Source: a bacterium UBP4_UBA6127 (GTDB lineage: Bacteria; UBP4; UBA4092). Taken from it: a stretch of 9,381 nucleotides of DNA. Position 1 is the first letter of the stretch, and every line of letters starts with the position of its first letter. The notes under the pieces were generated by a model. That model was given only the letters and a program-made list of their open reading frames with translations, was not told the origin of the DNA and did not search any database. The translations under genes and the position numbers were made by a program. The DNA lies in the NCBI GenBank assembly GCA_002428325.1, contig DIVR01000079.1, forward strand, positions 1 to 9,381, read 5' to 3'. This document shows positions 1 through 5,555 of the stretch, in pieces.

Positions 1-744
1 TGAACTGACAATTCCCTTCTTGGGGTCGGGGGCTTCTTCCATTTCAATGCAGGGTATTCCCCTGAGTTCCCAGGCAGTCCTCAGTCCCACTACGGTCATG
101 TGGGTTCGAATCCATTCATCTCTGGACTCCCTGAATTGTAGTCCATTAAAGATGCCCTGCCGGTTCAGGAACCTTGCATACCGGGGGCCAATCCCCTAGA
201 TGTCTCCCACTTCAGTCATTGCTAAAAGCTTTTTGATTTCCTCAGGGCTATTCAATGTCATCACTCCCTGGCATTCAGGGGTCCGTTTGGCAAACCGATT
301 GGCCACCTTGGCTAGGGTCTTGGTGGGCCCGATTCCGATGGAAACTGGAATCCCTGTCCATTGCCGGACCCTCTCCCGGATTTCTTGTCCCAATTGAGGA
401 TAATCCTTGATTCCCAGGCGGGATAACTCCAGAAAGGATTCATCAATGGAATAGATTTCCATCTCAGGGGTGAATTGAGACAGAACCTCCATTACCCTCC
501 CGGACATATCCCCGTACAGAGCATAATTGGAGGAAAATATAGCCCCTCCGCGGGATTTCAAAATCGACTCAGCTTTGAAAACCGGTGTCCCCACTTCAAT
601 CCCTAGTACTTTAGCCTCACTGGAACGGGCCATAATGCAGCCGTCGACTACCACGGGTTTCCCTTTAAGACTGGGATTGAAAACTCTTTCACAGGAAGTA
701 TAAAGATTGTTGCAATCTACCAGAGCTATTACCCGCTCTTCCAT
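1..744 (-). pseudogene. UmuC-type Y-family (translesion) DNA polymerase, interrupted by an in-frame TAG and cut by the left edge
   Basis: Reading leftward from ATG at 744, the first 182 residues match the palm and fingers of UmuC/Pol V-like error-prone polymerases. Visible are the first catalytic Asp (D10 in VDCNN), the likely steric-gate Tyr15, the SSNYALYGDMS stretch (71-81), the catalytic pair D101-E102 in YSIDES, and the GPTKTLAKVANRFAK stretch. A TAG at 196-198 stops the frame right after VGDI. The same frame then stays open for all 65 remaining codons and carries clear UmuC sequence (GIGPRYARFLNRQG, TVVGLRTAWELRGIP, KKGIVSS). The family has Trp in place of the stop (WGIG). Four residues are also missing at V33/D34, where relatives have LSNN between VVV and DGC. 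There is no good Shine-Dalgarno before ATG 744. The first 240 bases are 50% GC by hand count against 44% for a 240-base block of pdxA, weakly hinting at acquisition. Readthrough or sequencing error could mimic the stop, but two lesions favour a pseudogene. Confidence 0.85.
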
Positions 745-765
745 TGTTTTTTTTCATGCAGCAGA

Positions 766-779
766 TGACATAAGTGTCA
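766..779. promoter_or_regulatory. Palindrome TGACA-N4-TGTCA upstream of the polymerase pseudogene
   Basis: A perfect 5-bp inverted repeat with a 4-base spacer sits 22 bases before ATG 744. On the minus strand it includes a TTGACA (775-780) that resembles a -35 box, but no good -10 follows at 16-18 bases. If transcription instead starts from the extended -10 at 804-812, the palindrome falls early in the transcript, where a repressor could act. It does not match the Gram-positive LexA box (GAAC-N4-GTTC). Its function is not known. Confidence 0.3.
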
Positions 780-803
780 AAAAAAACATAATTTTCAACT
801 ATA

Positions 804-812
804 TTTATAGCA
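804..812 (-). promoter_or_regulatory. Possible extended -10 promoter (TGCTATAAA) for the polymerase gene
   Basis: On the minus strand, TG-C-TATAAA forms an extended -10 element about 60 bases before ATG 744. The matching -35 position (TCATCA) is poor, as extended -10 promoters allow. The box overlaps the ATG of a two-codon frame that follows a consensus Shine-Dalgarno at 821-827, so the segment can be read as either a promoter or a translation start. Confidence 0.3.
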
Positions 813-879
813 TTAATACGACCTCCTGATGAGGGAAAAAGAGGTATAAACAAACTCTCTGAATATGAGGATAGAAGAA

Positions 880-921
880 AACAATCCGGTGATATGTTAC
901 ATCTAGCTAAGATGGATTGTT
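880..921 (-). terminator. Weak terminator-like inverted repeat at the ispG 3' end
   Basis: AACAATCC (minus strand 921-914) can pair with GGATTGTT (887-880), giving an 8-bp stem around a loop of 26 bases. The following minus-strand sequence is TTCTTCTATCC, pyrimidine-rich but not a clean T-run. The left arm lies in the last ispG codons and the stop codon lies in the loop. The long loop makes it a poor intrinsic terminator, so transcription may continue into the polymerase pseudogene. Confidence 0.25.
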
Positions 922-2007
922 ATTTCTTTCTGCAATAGTTTTTTGGACTTCAGCTACCAAGGCATCCACAAAATCTTCTTCTTTGATCCGGCGAAGGACT
1001 TCACCCTTTTTTAAAAGTAATCCGACCCCTTTACCCGAAGCAATACCCACCTCCGCCATTTTAGCTTCACCCGGGCCATTCACTTCACAACCCATCACCG
1101 CTACCGTGATTGGTTCTTTGATATGGGCCAGGGCTTTTTCAACTCTATCAACAATCTGGAATAAATCCACATCGCAGCGGCCACAGGTAGGGCAGGAAAT
1201 GATATTGACTCCCTGTACCCTGAGTCCAAGGGATTTTAATATTTCCCAACCAGCTTTTACTTCTTCCACCGGGTCAGCAGTCAAGGAAACCCGAATGGTA
1301 TCACCCATACCCATCCATAACATGGCCCCTAAGCCAACCGCTGATTTGATAGCTCCCCTGAAGGCTGGACCTGCTTCAGTGATTCCTAAATGAAATGGAT
1401 AATCTACTTTATCACCCAGGAGTTTATAACTTTCTATGGTTAAACCAACATCAGATGTTTTTAAGGAGATGAGAATATCCTGAAAATCTAATTCTTCAAG
1501 GACATTAATCTCCCAAAGGGCTGATTCTACCAAGGCTTCCGGGGTTAATCCCCCATATTTAGTAATTAAAGCAGGATCAAGAGATCCACCGTTAACTCCA
1601 ATTCTGATAGGTATCTGCTTCTCTTTAGCCGCAGATACTACTTCTCTGACCTTATTGGCATCCCGGATATTTCCAGGATTTAGCCGAATTTTATCAATAC
1701 CTTTTTCAATCGCTTTCAGGGCTAATTTATGATTGAAATGGATGTCAGCTACCAGGGGAATAGGACATTCTTTTTTGATGTCTCCCAAGGCTTCGGCATC
1801 TTTCATCTCAGGGACCGCCACCCTGACAATTTCACAACCAGCATTTACTAATTGATGAATCTGATGAAGAGTCGCTTTCACATCATGAGTATAGGCGGTA
1901 GTCATGGATTGGATCCTGATGGGATTGTTTCCACCCAGAATCAAGTTCCCAACTTTCACTTCCCTTGTTTTTCTTCGTTTTATATTGATATTGGATGCTA
2001 TTTGCAT
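907..2007 (-). CDS. ispG: 4-hydroxy-3-methylbut-2-enyl diphosphate synthase (IspG/GcpE)
   Basis: IspG is the cytosolic iron-sulfur enzyme that reductively converts MEcPP to HMBPP, the penultimate step of the MEP isoprenoid pathway. The 366 residues match bacterial length. The N-terminal TIM-barrel is recognisable from the PIRIQSMTT start (29-37), VADIHFNH (86-93), IRLNPGNI (107-114) and GVNGGSLD (137-144). The C-terminal cluster domain carries SCPTCGRC and the CEVNGPGEA motif. C272, C275, C307 and E314 are the three Cys and one Glu ligands of the [4Fe-4S] cluster, as in the E. coli enzyme at two residues lower. An extra Cys, C278, lies next to the cluster motif. ATG 2007 is preceded by AAAGGA at seven bases, supporting this start. 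The stop is TAG. It lies 99 bases downstream of pdxA and probably shares its transcript. Family identity is secure. Confidence 0.97.
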   Translation of the reverse strand: MQIASNINIKRRKTREVKVGNLILGGNNPIRIQSMTTAYTHDVKATLHQIHQLVNAGCEIVRVAVPEMKDAEALGDIKKECPIPLVADIHFNHKLALKAIEKGIDKIRLNPGNIRDANKVREVVSAAKEKQIPIRIGVNGGSLDPALITKYGGLTPEALVESALWEINVLEELDFQDILISLKTSDVGLTIESYKLLGDKVDYPFHLGITEAGPAFRGAIKSAVGLGAMLWMGMGDTIRVSLTADPVEEVKAGWEILKSLGLRVQGVNIISCPTCGRCDVDLFQIVDRVEKALAHIKEPITVAVMGCEVNGPGEAKMAEVGIASGKGVGLLLKKGEVLRRIKEEDFVDALVAEVQKTIAERNNNPS

Positions 2008-2106
2008 TGAAATATTCCTTTAAAATATCCAATTACCTGAGTAAACAGGTCAGGAATCAGTTTAACATGGAGAGAATTGGTGGGACAAGGATAGAAGAAT
2101 AAAATA
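2008..2106. other. pdxA-ispG spacer with a small dyad
   Basis: This 99-base spacer contains a 5-bp dyad, ACCTG-N6-CAGGT (2035-2050), and the second copy of the 12-mer AGGATAGAAGAA (2088-2099). No T-run follows the dyad on the minus strand, so it is not a terminator. No convincing promoter is visible, which fits co-transcription of pdxA and ispG. Confidence 0.4.
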
Positions 2107-3102
2107 TCAGGCCAACCCTCTATTTCTTGCTAATTTGACAGCTGTTAAAATAGCCTCAGCCATGGAAGCAGGATTCGCTTTGTTTTGACCCGCGATATTA
2201 TAGGCCGTACCATGGTCCGGGGATGTTCTTACAATAGGCAATCCAATGGTTATATTGACGCCTCCATAGAAGTCTAATGTTTTGAGGGGAATAAGGGCCT
2301 GGTCATGATACATGGCAACAACGAAATCAAATTCACCCTGCAGAGTTCGATGAAAGAGGGTATCCGGAGGGATAGGGCCCAAGGCCATAACCTTTCTTTT
2401 CTTTGCTGCTTGGATGGCTGGAATAATTGATAATATTTCCTCATCGCCAAACATTCCATTTTCTCCTGCATGAGGATTTAGTCCAGCCACCCCGATTTTA
2501 GGATTCGGAATACCTAATTCCTGACCTGCCCGATGAGCCAATAATATGGACTCCAAGACTCTTTCCCGGGTAATTAATCGAGGCACTTTGGCGAGAGGTT
2601 CATGAATAGTCGCTAAAATCAGTTTTAAACCCCCTCCGGTAAAAGCCATTCCAAATTGTCTGGAATGGGTAAGTTCTGCTAATAATTCGGTATGCCCATG
2701 ATGGGGAGAGCCAGCTTTCTTCAGGATTTCCTTATTCAATGGGGCGGTAACAATACCCGCCACCTCATTATTCAGGGCAAGTTCTACAGCTTTTTTTATT
2801 GAAGTTATGGCTGATATCCCGCAAGCTTTATGAACTCTCCCATAGGCAGGTATCTTCTTTAAATTGTGAATATCCCAGAATCCAATCTTATTTTTAATAG
2901 AGAAGGGAGACTTATCGATGAGAATCCAGTCTAAGGATAAGCCCAGTTTTTGAGCCATTTCCTTGAAAATCAGATAATCCCCAATAATGATAAAACGACA
3001 TTGTCTGGCTATTGGGGGATGATAGATGGATTTAAGGATTATTTCAGGCCCAATGCCAGCCGCATCGCCCATAGTAATTGCCAGTAAAGGTTTTAGAGCC
3101 AT
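2107..3102 (-). CDS. pdxA: 4-hydroxythreonine-4-phosphate dehydrogenase family protein (PdxA)
   Basis: PdxA oxidises 4-phosphohydroxy-L-threonine with NAD(P); the product decarboxylates and feeds PdxJ in the DXP-dependent route to pyridoxal phosphate. The 331 residues cover the whole family length. Seen motifs are GDAAGIGPE (12-20, where Ala14 replaces the usual Pro), TAPLNKE (119-125), GHTELL (136-141), GLNPHAGENG (207-216), PPDTLF (245-250), YHDQ (265-268) and, near the end, RTSPDHGTA. H137, H211 and H266 correspond to the three divalent-metal ligands. The ATG at 3102 has GAGGAG ten bases upstream. It is the first gene of the minus-strand unit and is divergent from hisC. Some Firmicute homologues (PdxA2) act on phosphorylated D-threonate or erythronate instead. 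No kinase of that pathway is next to it here, and pdxJ is not in the window, so the exact substrate is inferred. Confidence 0.9.
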   Translation of the reverse strand: MALKPLLAITMGDAAGIGPEIILKSIYHPPIARQCRFIIIGDYLIFKEMAQKLGLSLDWILIDKSPFSIKNKIGFWDIHNLKKIPAYGRVHKACGISAITSIKKAVELALNNEVAGIVTAPLNKEILKKAGSPHHGHTELLAELTHSRQFGMAFTGGGLKLILATIHEPLAKVPRLITRERVLESILLAHRAGQELGIPNPKIGVAGLNPHAGENGMFGDEEILSIIPAIQAAKKRKVMALGPIPPDTLFHRTLQGEFDFVVAMYHDQALIPLKTLDFYGGVNITIGLPIVRTSPDHGTAYNIAGQNKANPASMAEAILTAVKLARNRGLA

Positions 3103-3145
3103 CTTCCATTTTCTCCTCAGTAATCAAGAGTATCTCAACAGCAGG

Positions 3146-3151
3146 AGTATA
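3146..3151 (-). promoter_or_regulatory. Possible -10 box for pdxA-ispG
   Basis: TATACT on the minus strand lies 43 bases before the pdxA ATG. The 17-base-upstream position has no recognisable -35, so support is limited to the -10 hexamer and its location in the divergent spacer. Confidence 0.25.
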
Positions 3152-3163
3152 ATAAACTAGATA

Positions 3164-3201
3164 ATCATAGGGATACTGTCTTGCTTTTATTCCCTTATGA
3201 T
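3164..3201. promoter_or_regulatory. Inverted repeat in the pdxA/hisC divergent region (candidate operator)
   Basis: ATCATAGGGA (3164-3173) pairs with TCCCTTATGAT (3191-3201) over ten base pairs with one unpaired T at 3195. The arms are 17 bases apart. The right arm overlaps the extended -10 of hisC, and the whole element lies upstream of both likely transcription starts, so it would act as DNA rather than as an RNA hairpin. No known regulator was recognised from the half-sites. Confidence 0.4.
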
Positions 3202-3206
3202 ATACT
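3198..3206 (+). promoter_or_regulatory. Extended -10 promoter for hisC (TGATATACT)
   Basis: TG-A-TATACT is an extended -10 element 38 bases before the hisC ATG, predicting a start near 3212 and a leader of about 30 bases. The -35 position (GTCTTG with a 17-base spacer) is poor, which extended -10 promoters tolerate. A leader this short leaves no room for a T-box or other long riboswitch. Confidence 0.5.
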
Positions 3207-3244
3207 ATCGCAAAGTTATTCCAGAAAGCAGGTAAATTGTCAAA

Positions 3245-4339
3245 ATGAGCCGGGAAATCAGAAAATGCATTGAATCTTTACAACCTTATAATGCCGGAAA
3301 ACCCATTGAGGAACTTGAACGGGAAATGGGCATAAAAAATATTATTAAGATGGCCAGTAATGAAAACCCTCTGGGCCCCTCTCCCAAAGCGGTAGAAGCC
3401 ATAAAAATGACGGCTGGTGAAATGAATTATTATCCGGATGGCAGTGGATTCTATCTTCGCCAGAAATTGGCTGAAATCCATAAGGTTGAGCCGGATGAAA
3501 TCATGGTAGGAAATGGTTCCGATGAAATTGTCGGATTAATCACCCAGATGATCATTGAACCCGGGGATGAAGTTATCATTTCTGAGTTGGCTTTTGTTCG
3601 ATATGAAATGGCTGTGCAATTCATGGGAGGAAAATCGATTGTGGTTCCGGCCAAAGACCGATATGCCCATGACCTTCCAGCCATGAAGAAATCTATCACC
3701 GATAAAACTAAAATTATTTTTATCTGTAATCCCAATAATCCCACCGGGACAATGATATCCCAGAAAGAAATGGATGAATTCATGGAAGGGATATCGGATG
3801 ATATTTTAATTGTGTTTGATGAGGCTTATTACGAATTTGTGACCAGTCCTGAATATGCCCAAAGCATGGTTTATTTTAAGGACAAACGAAATGTGATGAT
3901 TCTTCGGACTTTTTCCAAAATATATGGTTTGGCCGGTCTCCGAATCGGATATGCCATCACAGATAAAGAATGGGTATCCAACCTCAACCGAGTACGTCCA
4001 CCCTTTAATGTGAACCGTATCGCACAGGCGGCCGCCTTAGCCAGTCTTGATGATAAAGAACATGTTGAAAAAAGCCATCAGATGAACACTCAAGGGAAAG
4101 AATATATTTATCAACAATTAAAAGAAATGGGGATTTCTTATACTGAGACCCAGGGAAATTTTATATTGATAGATACAGGTAAAGATGGCCGGGAAGTCTA
4201 TCAGAAACTTCTGGAACAGGGTGTTATTGTCAGGCCCATGGGAATGTATAAGCTTCCCCAGCATATTCGGGTGACAATCGGTACCATGGAAGAAAATATC
4301 CGGTTTATTGATAGTTTTAAGAAACTCTATAATTCGTAG
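3245..4339 (+). CDS. hisC: Histidinol-phosphate / aromatic aminotransferase (HisC family, PLP)
   Basis: This is a fold-type I PLP aminotransferase of the HisC family, 364 residues, full length. It shows the SNENPLGPSP substrate-binding start (38-47), CNPNNPTG (161-168, N165 near the cofactor), FDEAYYEF (191-198, with D192 and Y195 contacting PLP), the Schiff-base Lys225 in TFSKIYGLAGLR, and Arg233, which binds substrate carboxylate or phosphate. Known HisC enzymes transaminate histidinol phosphate; many also transaminate phenylpyruvate, 4-hydroxyphenylpyruvate or prephenate. The neighbours here are DAHP synthase (23 bases downstream) and prephenate dehydrogenase, and no other his gene is present, so an aromatic role is likely, possibly a dual one. 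That is inference from context. The ribosome binding site is weak (CAGGT, about 11 bases before the ATG). The stop is TAG. Confidence 0.9.
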   Translation: MSREIRKCIESLQPYNAGKPIEELEREMGIKNIIKMASNENPLGPSPKAVEAIKMTAGEMNYYPDGSGFYLRQKLAEIHKVEPDEIMVGNGSDEIVGLITQMIIEPGDEVIISELAFVRYEMAVQFMGGKSIVVPAKDRYAHDLPAMKKSITDKTKIIFICNPNNPTGTMISQKEMDEFMEGISDDILIVFDEAYYEFVTSPEYAQSMVYFKDKRNVMILRTFSKIYGLAGLRIGYAITDKEWVSNLNRVRPPFNVNRIAQAAALASLDDKEHVEKSHQMNTQGKEYIYQQLKEMGISYTETQGNFILIDTGKDGREVYQKLLEQGVIVRPMGMYKLPQHIRVTIGTMEENIRFIDSFKKLYNS

Positions 4340-4348
4340 TAGAAATAT

Positions 4349-4354
4349 GGGAGG
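4349..4354 (+). promoter_or_regulatory. Shine-Dalgarno GGGAGG deciding the DAHP synthase start
   Basis: GGGAGG is five bases from GTG 4360 and eight bases from ATG 4363. The longer spacing is the usual one. ATG 4363 also gives residue numbers that coincide with the Thermotoga maritima enzyme (Cys102, Glu298, Asp309), so ATG 4363 is preferred. Confidence 0.7.
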
Positions 4355-4362
4355 CGGATGTG

Positions 4363-5376
4363 ATGATAATTGTCTTACGTCCCGATGCAACTGAGGAACA
4401 AATTGAGCATCTTCTTGTTAAAATAAGGGAAATGGGACTTACCCCTCATATATCAAGGGGAGTAGAAAGGACTATTGTGGGTGCAATCGGGGATGAACGC
4501 ATTTTAAGAGAACACTCGATAGAATCAATCCCTGGGGTTGAACAGGTAATGCCTATATTAAAGCCTTATAAACTGGCAAGTCGGGAGTTCAAACAGGAAA
4601 ATACCATTGTTACTGTTAATAAGACAGTGATCGGTGGTAATAATATAACCGTTATGGCTGGCCCCTGTTCAGTAGAAAGCCTGGAACAGATTCTGACGAT
4701 TGCTAAAACCGTTAAGGAAGCTGGTGCCACGATTCTCAGAGGGGGAGCATTCAAACCCCGTACATCACCTTACTCCTTCCAAGGGTTAGGAGAAGAAGGA
4801 TTGAAAATACTGGCGGAAGCGCGCCAGAAAACAGGCTTATCCATTATTACAGAAGTCATGGATACGCGGGATGTAGCCCTCGTAGGGCAATATGCTGATA
4901 TCCTGCAAATCGGCGCCCGGAATATGCAAAATTATAACTTATTAAAGGAAGTGGGTATCTCAAAAATACCGGTTCTTTTAAAAAGAGGTTTCAGCGCTAC
5001 CCTGGAAGAAACTCTTATGTCAGCTGAATATATTCTCTCCAAAGGAAATTATAATGTTATCTTGTGTGAAAGAGGGATAAGAACATTTGAGCCATGGACT
5101 CGTAATACGTTAGATTTATCGGCAATTCCGGTATTGAAATACCATACCCACTTACCGGTTATAGTGGATCCCAGCCAGGGAACAGGATCCTGGAGATGGG
5201 TCAAACCCATGTCTATGGCGGCTATTGCAGCTGGCGCGGATGGTTTGATTCTTGAAGTCCACCATGATCCGGAAAATGCATTATCTGATGGGTCCCAATC
5301 TTTACTGCCGGAGAAATTCTCTGAGTTGATGGTTGATATAAAGAAAATTGCCGGTGTTTTAAATCGGGATATGTAA
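4363..5376 (+). CDS. aroF: 3-deoxy-7-phosphoheptulonate (DAHP) synthase, type I-beta with N-terminal regulatory domain
   Basis: DAHP synthase condenses phosphoenolpyruvate with erythrose 4-phosphate, the first committed step of the shikimate pathway. Its 337 residues match the Thermotoga maritima type. Residues 1-70 form the ferredoxin-like domain (MIIVLRP, SRGVERTIVGAIGDE) that mediates Tyr/Phe feedback in characterised relatives. The barrel follows, with AGPCSVES (99-106), RGGAFKPRTSPYSFQG (126-141), QIGARNMQN (182-190), LKRGF (206-210), RGIRTFE (237-243) and LSDGSQSL (307-314). Metal ligands C102, E298 and D309 are present, but the fourth, normally His272 in DPSH, is Gln272 (codon CAG at 5176-5178). 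The next residues, GTGSWRWV, also differ from the commoner TGRRDLV. The enzyme may be active with altered metal use, impaired, or a lineage variant. It follows hisC closely and precedes an intrinsic terminator. A GTG start at 4360 would add one residue. Confidence 0.93.
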   Translation: MIIVLRPDATEEQIEHLLVKIREMGLTPHISRGVERTIVGAIGDERILREHSIESIPGVEQVMPILKPYKLASREFKQENTIVTVNKTVIGGNNITVMAGPCSVESLEQILTIAKTVKEAGATILRGGAFKPRTSPYSFQGLGEEGLKILAEARQKTGLSIITEVMDTRDVALVGQYADILQIGARNMQNYNLLKEVGISKIPVLLKRGFSATLEETLMSAEYILSKGNYNVILCERGIRTFEPWTRNTLDLSAIPVLKYHTHLPVIVDPSQGTGSWRWVKPMSMAAIAAGADGLILEVHHDPENALSDGSQSLLPEKFSELMVDIKKIAGVLNRDM

Positions 5377-5390
5377 TCGGGATATGTAAT
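5362..5390. repeat. Tandem 13-bp repeat across the DAHP synthase stop codon
   Basis: AATCGGGATATGT occurs twice head to tail (5362-5374 and 5375-5387), followed by AAT of a third partial copy. The TAA stop uses the junction of the two copies, so the second copy is untranslated and the protein end (NRDM) is unchanged by the duplication. This is a typical replication-slippage product. Confidence 0.9.
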
Positions 5391-5412
5391 TGAATTAACT
5401 GGTCTTGACTGG

Positions 5413-5448
5413 AAAAACCCTTCTGCTTGCTTAGAGAAGGGTTTTTTT
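5413..5448 (+). terminator. Rho-independent terminator after hisC-aroF
   Basis: AAAAACCCTTCT (5413-5424) pairs with AGAAGGGTTTTT (5435-5446) around a 10-base loop, and the T-run extends to 5448. Seven central pairs include four G-C. It lies 36 bases after the DAHP synthase stop. The A-tract on the left arm would also give a U-run on the opposite strand, so it could work both ways. It separates hisC-aroF from tyrA-clpB. Confidence 0.92.
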
Positions 5449-5528
5449 ATTAATAACAACCAGATGAATCACTTTTTAAGATTAATACTTTATAAACTTG
5501 CTAAGCCTCCATGAATATGGGTTAATAG

Positions 5529-5534
5529 TATAAT
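5529..5534 (+). promoter_or_regulatory. -10 box (TATAAT) for the tyrA-clpB unit
   Basis: A perfect TATAAT lies 21 bases before the tyrA ATG, just after the terminator. A transcript starting about seven bases later would still include the ribosome binding site. No good -35 is present at 16-18 bases. The box sits in the centre of an AT-rich inverted repeat, TTAATA-N6-TATTAA (5522-5539), that may be chance. Confidence 0.45.
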
Positions 5535-5555
5535 ATTAAAAAAGGTGGATGATGA

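Larger units (their letters stand above)
745..906. other. ispG-umuC intergenic spacer
   Basis: This 162-base, AT-rich spacer lies between the ispG stop and the polymerase start. It holds a weak inverted repeat at its ispG end, a 12-mer repeated downstream of pdxA (868-879), a consensus Shine-Dalgarno not linked to a gene (821-827), an extended -10-like box (804-812) and a short palindrome (766-779). No gene of useful length is seen in it. Confidence 0.6.

Noticed and set aside
196..198. Alternative genetic code explaining the polymerase stop
   Set aside because: The codon is TAG, not TGA, and TAG ends ispG and hisC while TGA ends pdxA and clpB, so all three stops are used normally in this window.
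766..779. LexA (SOS) box ahead of the polymerase
   Set aside because: The dyad TGACA-N4-TGTCA does not fit the GAAC-N4-GTTC core of Gram-positive SOS boxes.
917..1393. 158-codon open frame on the plus strand, opposite ispG
   Set aside because: It lies fully antisense to a strongly conserved gene, has no recognisable protein family, and is a shadow of ispG codon use. The same applies to the antisense frames at 3451-3783, 5049-5459 and 8049-8402.
2035..2050. Dyad ACCTG-N6-CAGGT between pdxA and ispG as a terminator
   Set aside because: The stem is only five base pairs and no T-run follows on the minus strand.
5377..5555. T-box or other riboswitch controlling tyrA
   Set aside because: No T-box sequence or specifier-loop architecture is visible, and the terminator lies directly after the previous gene without an alternative antiterminator I could support.
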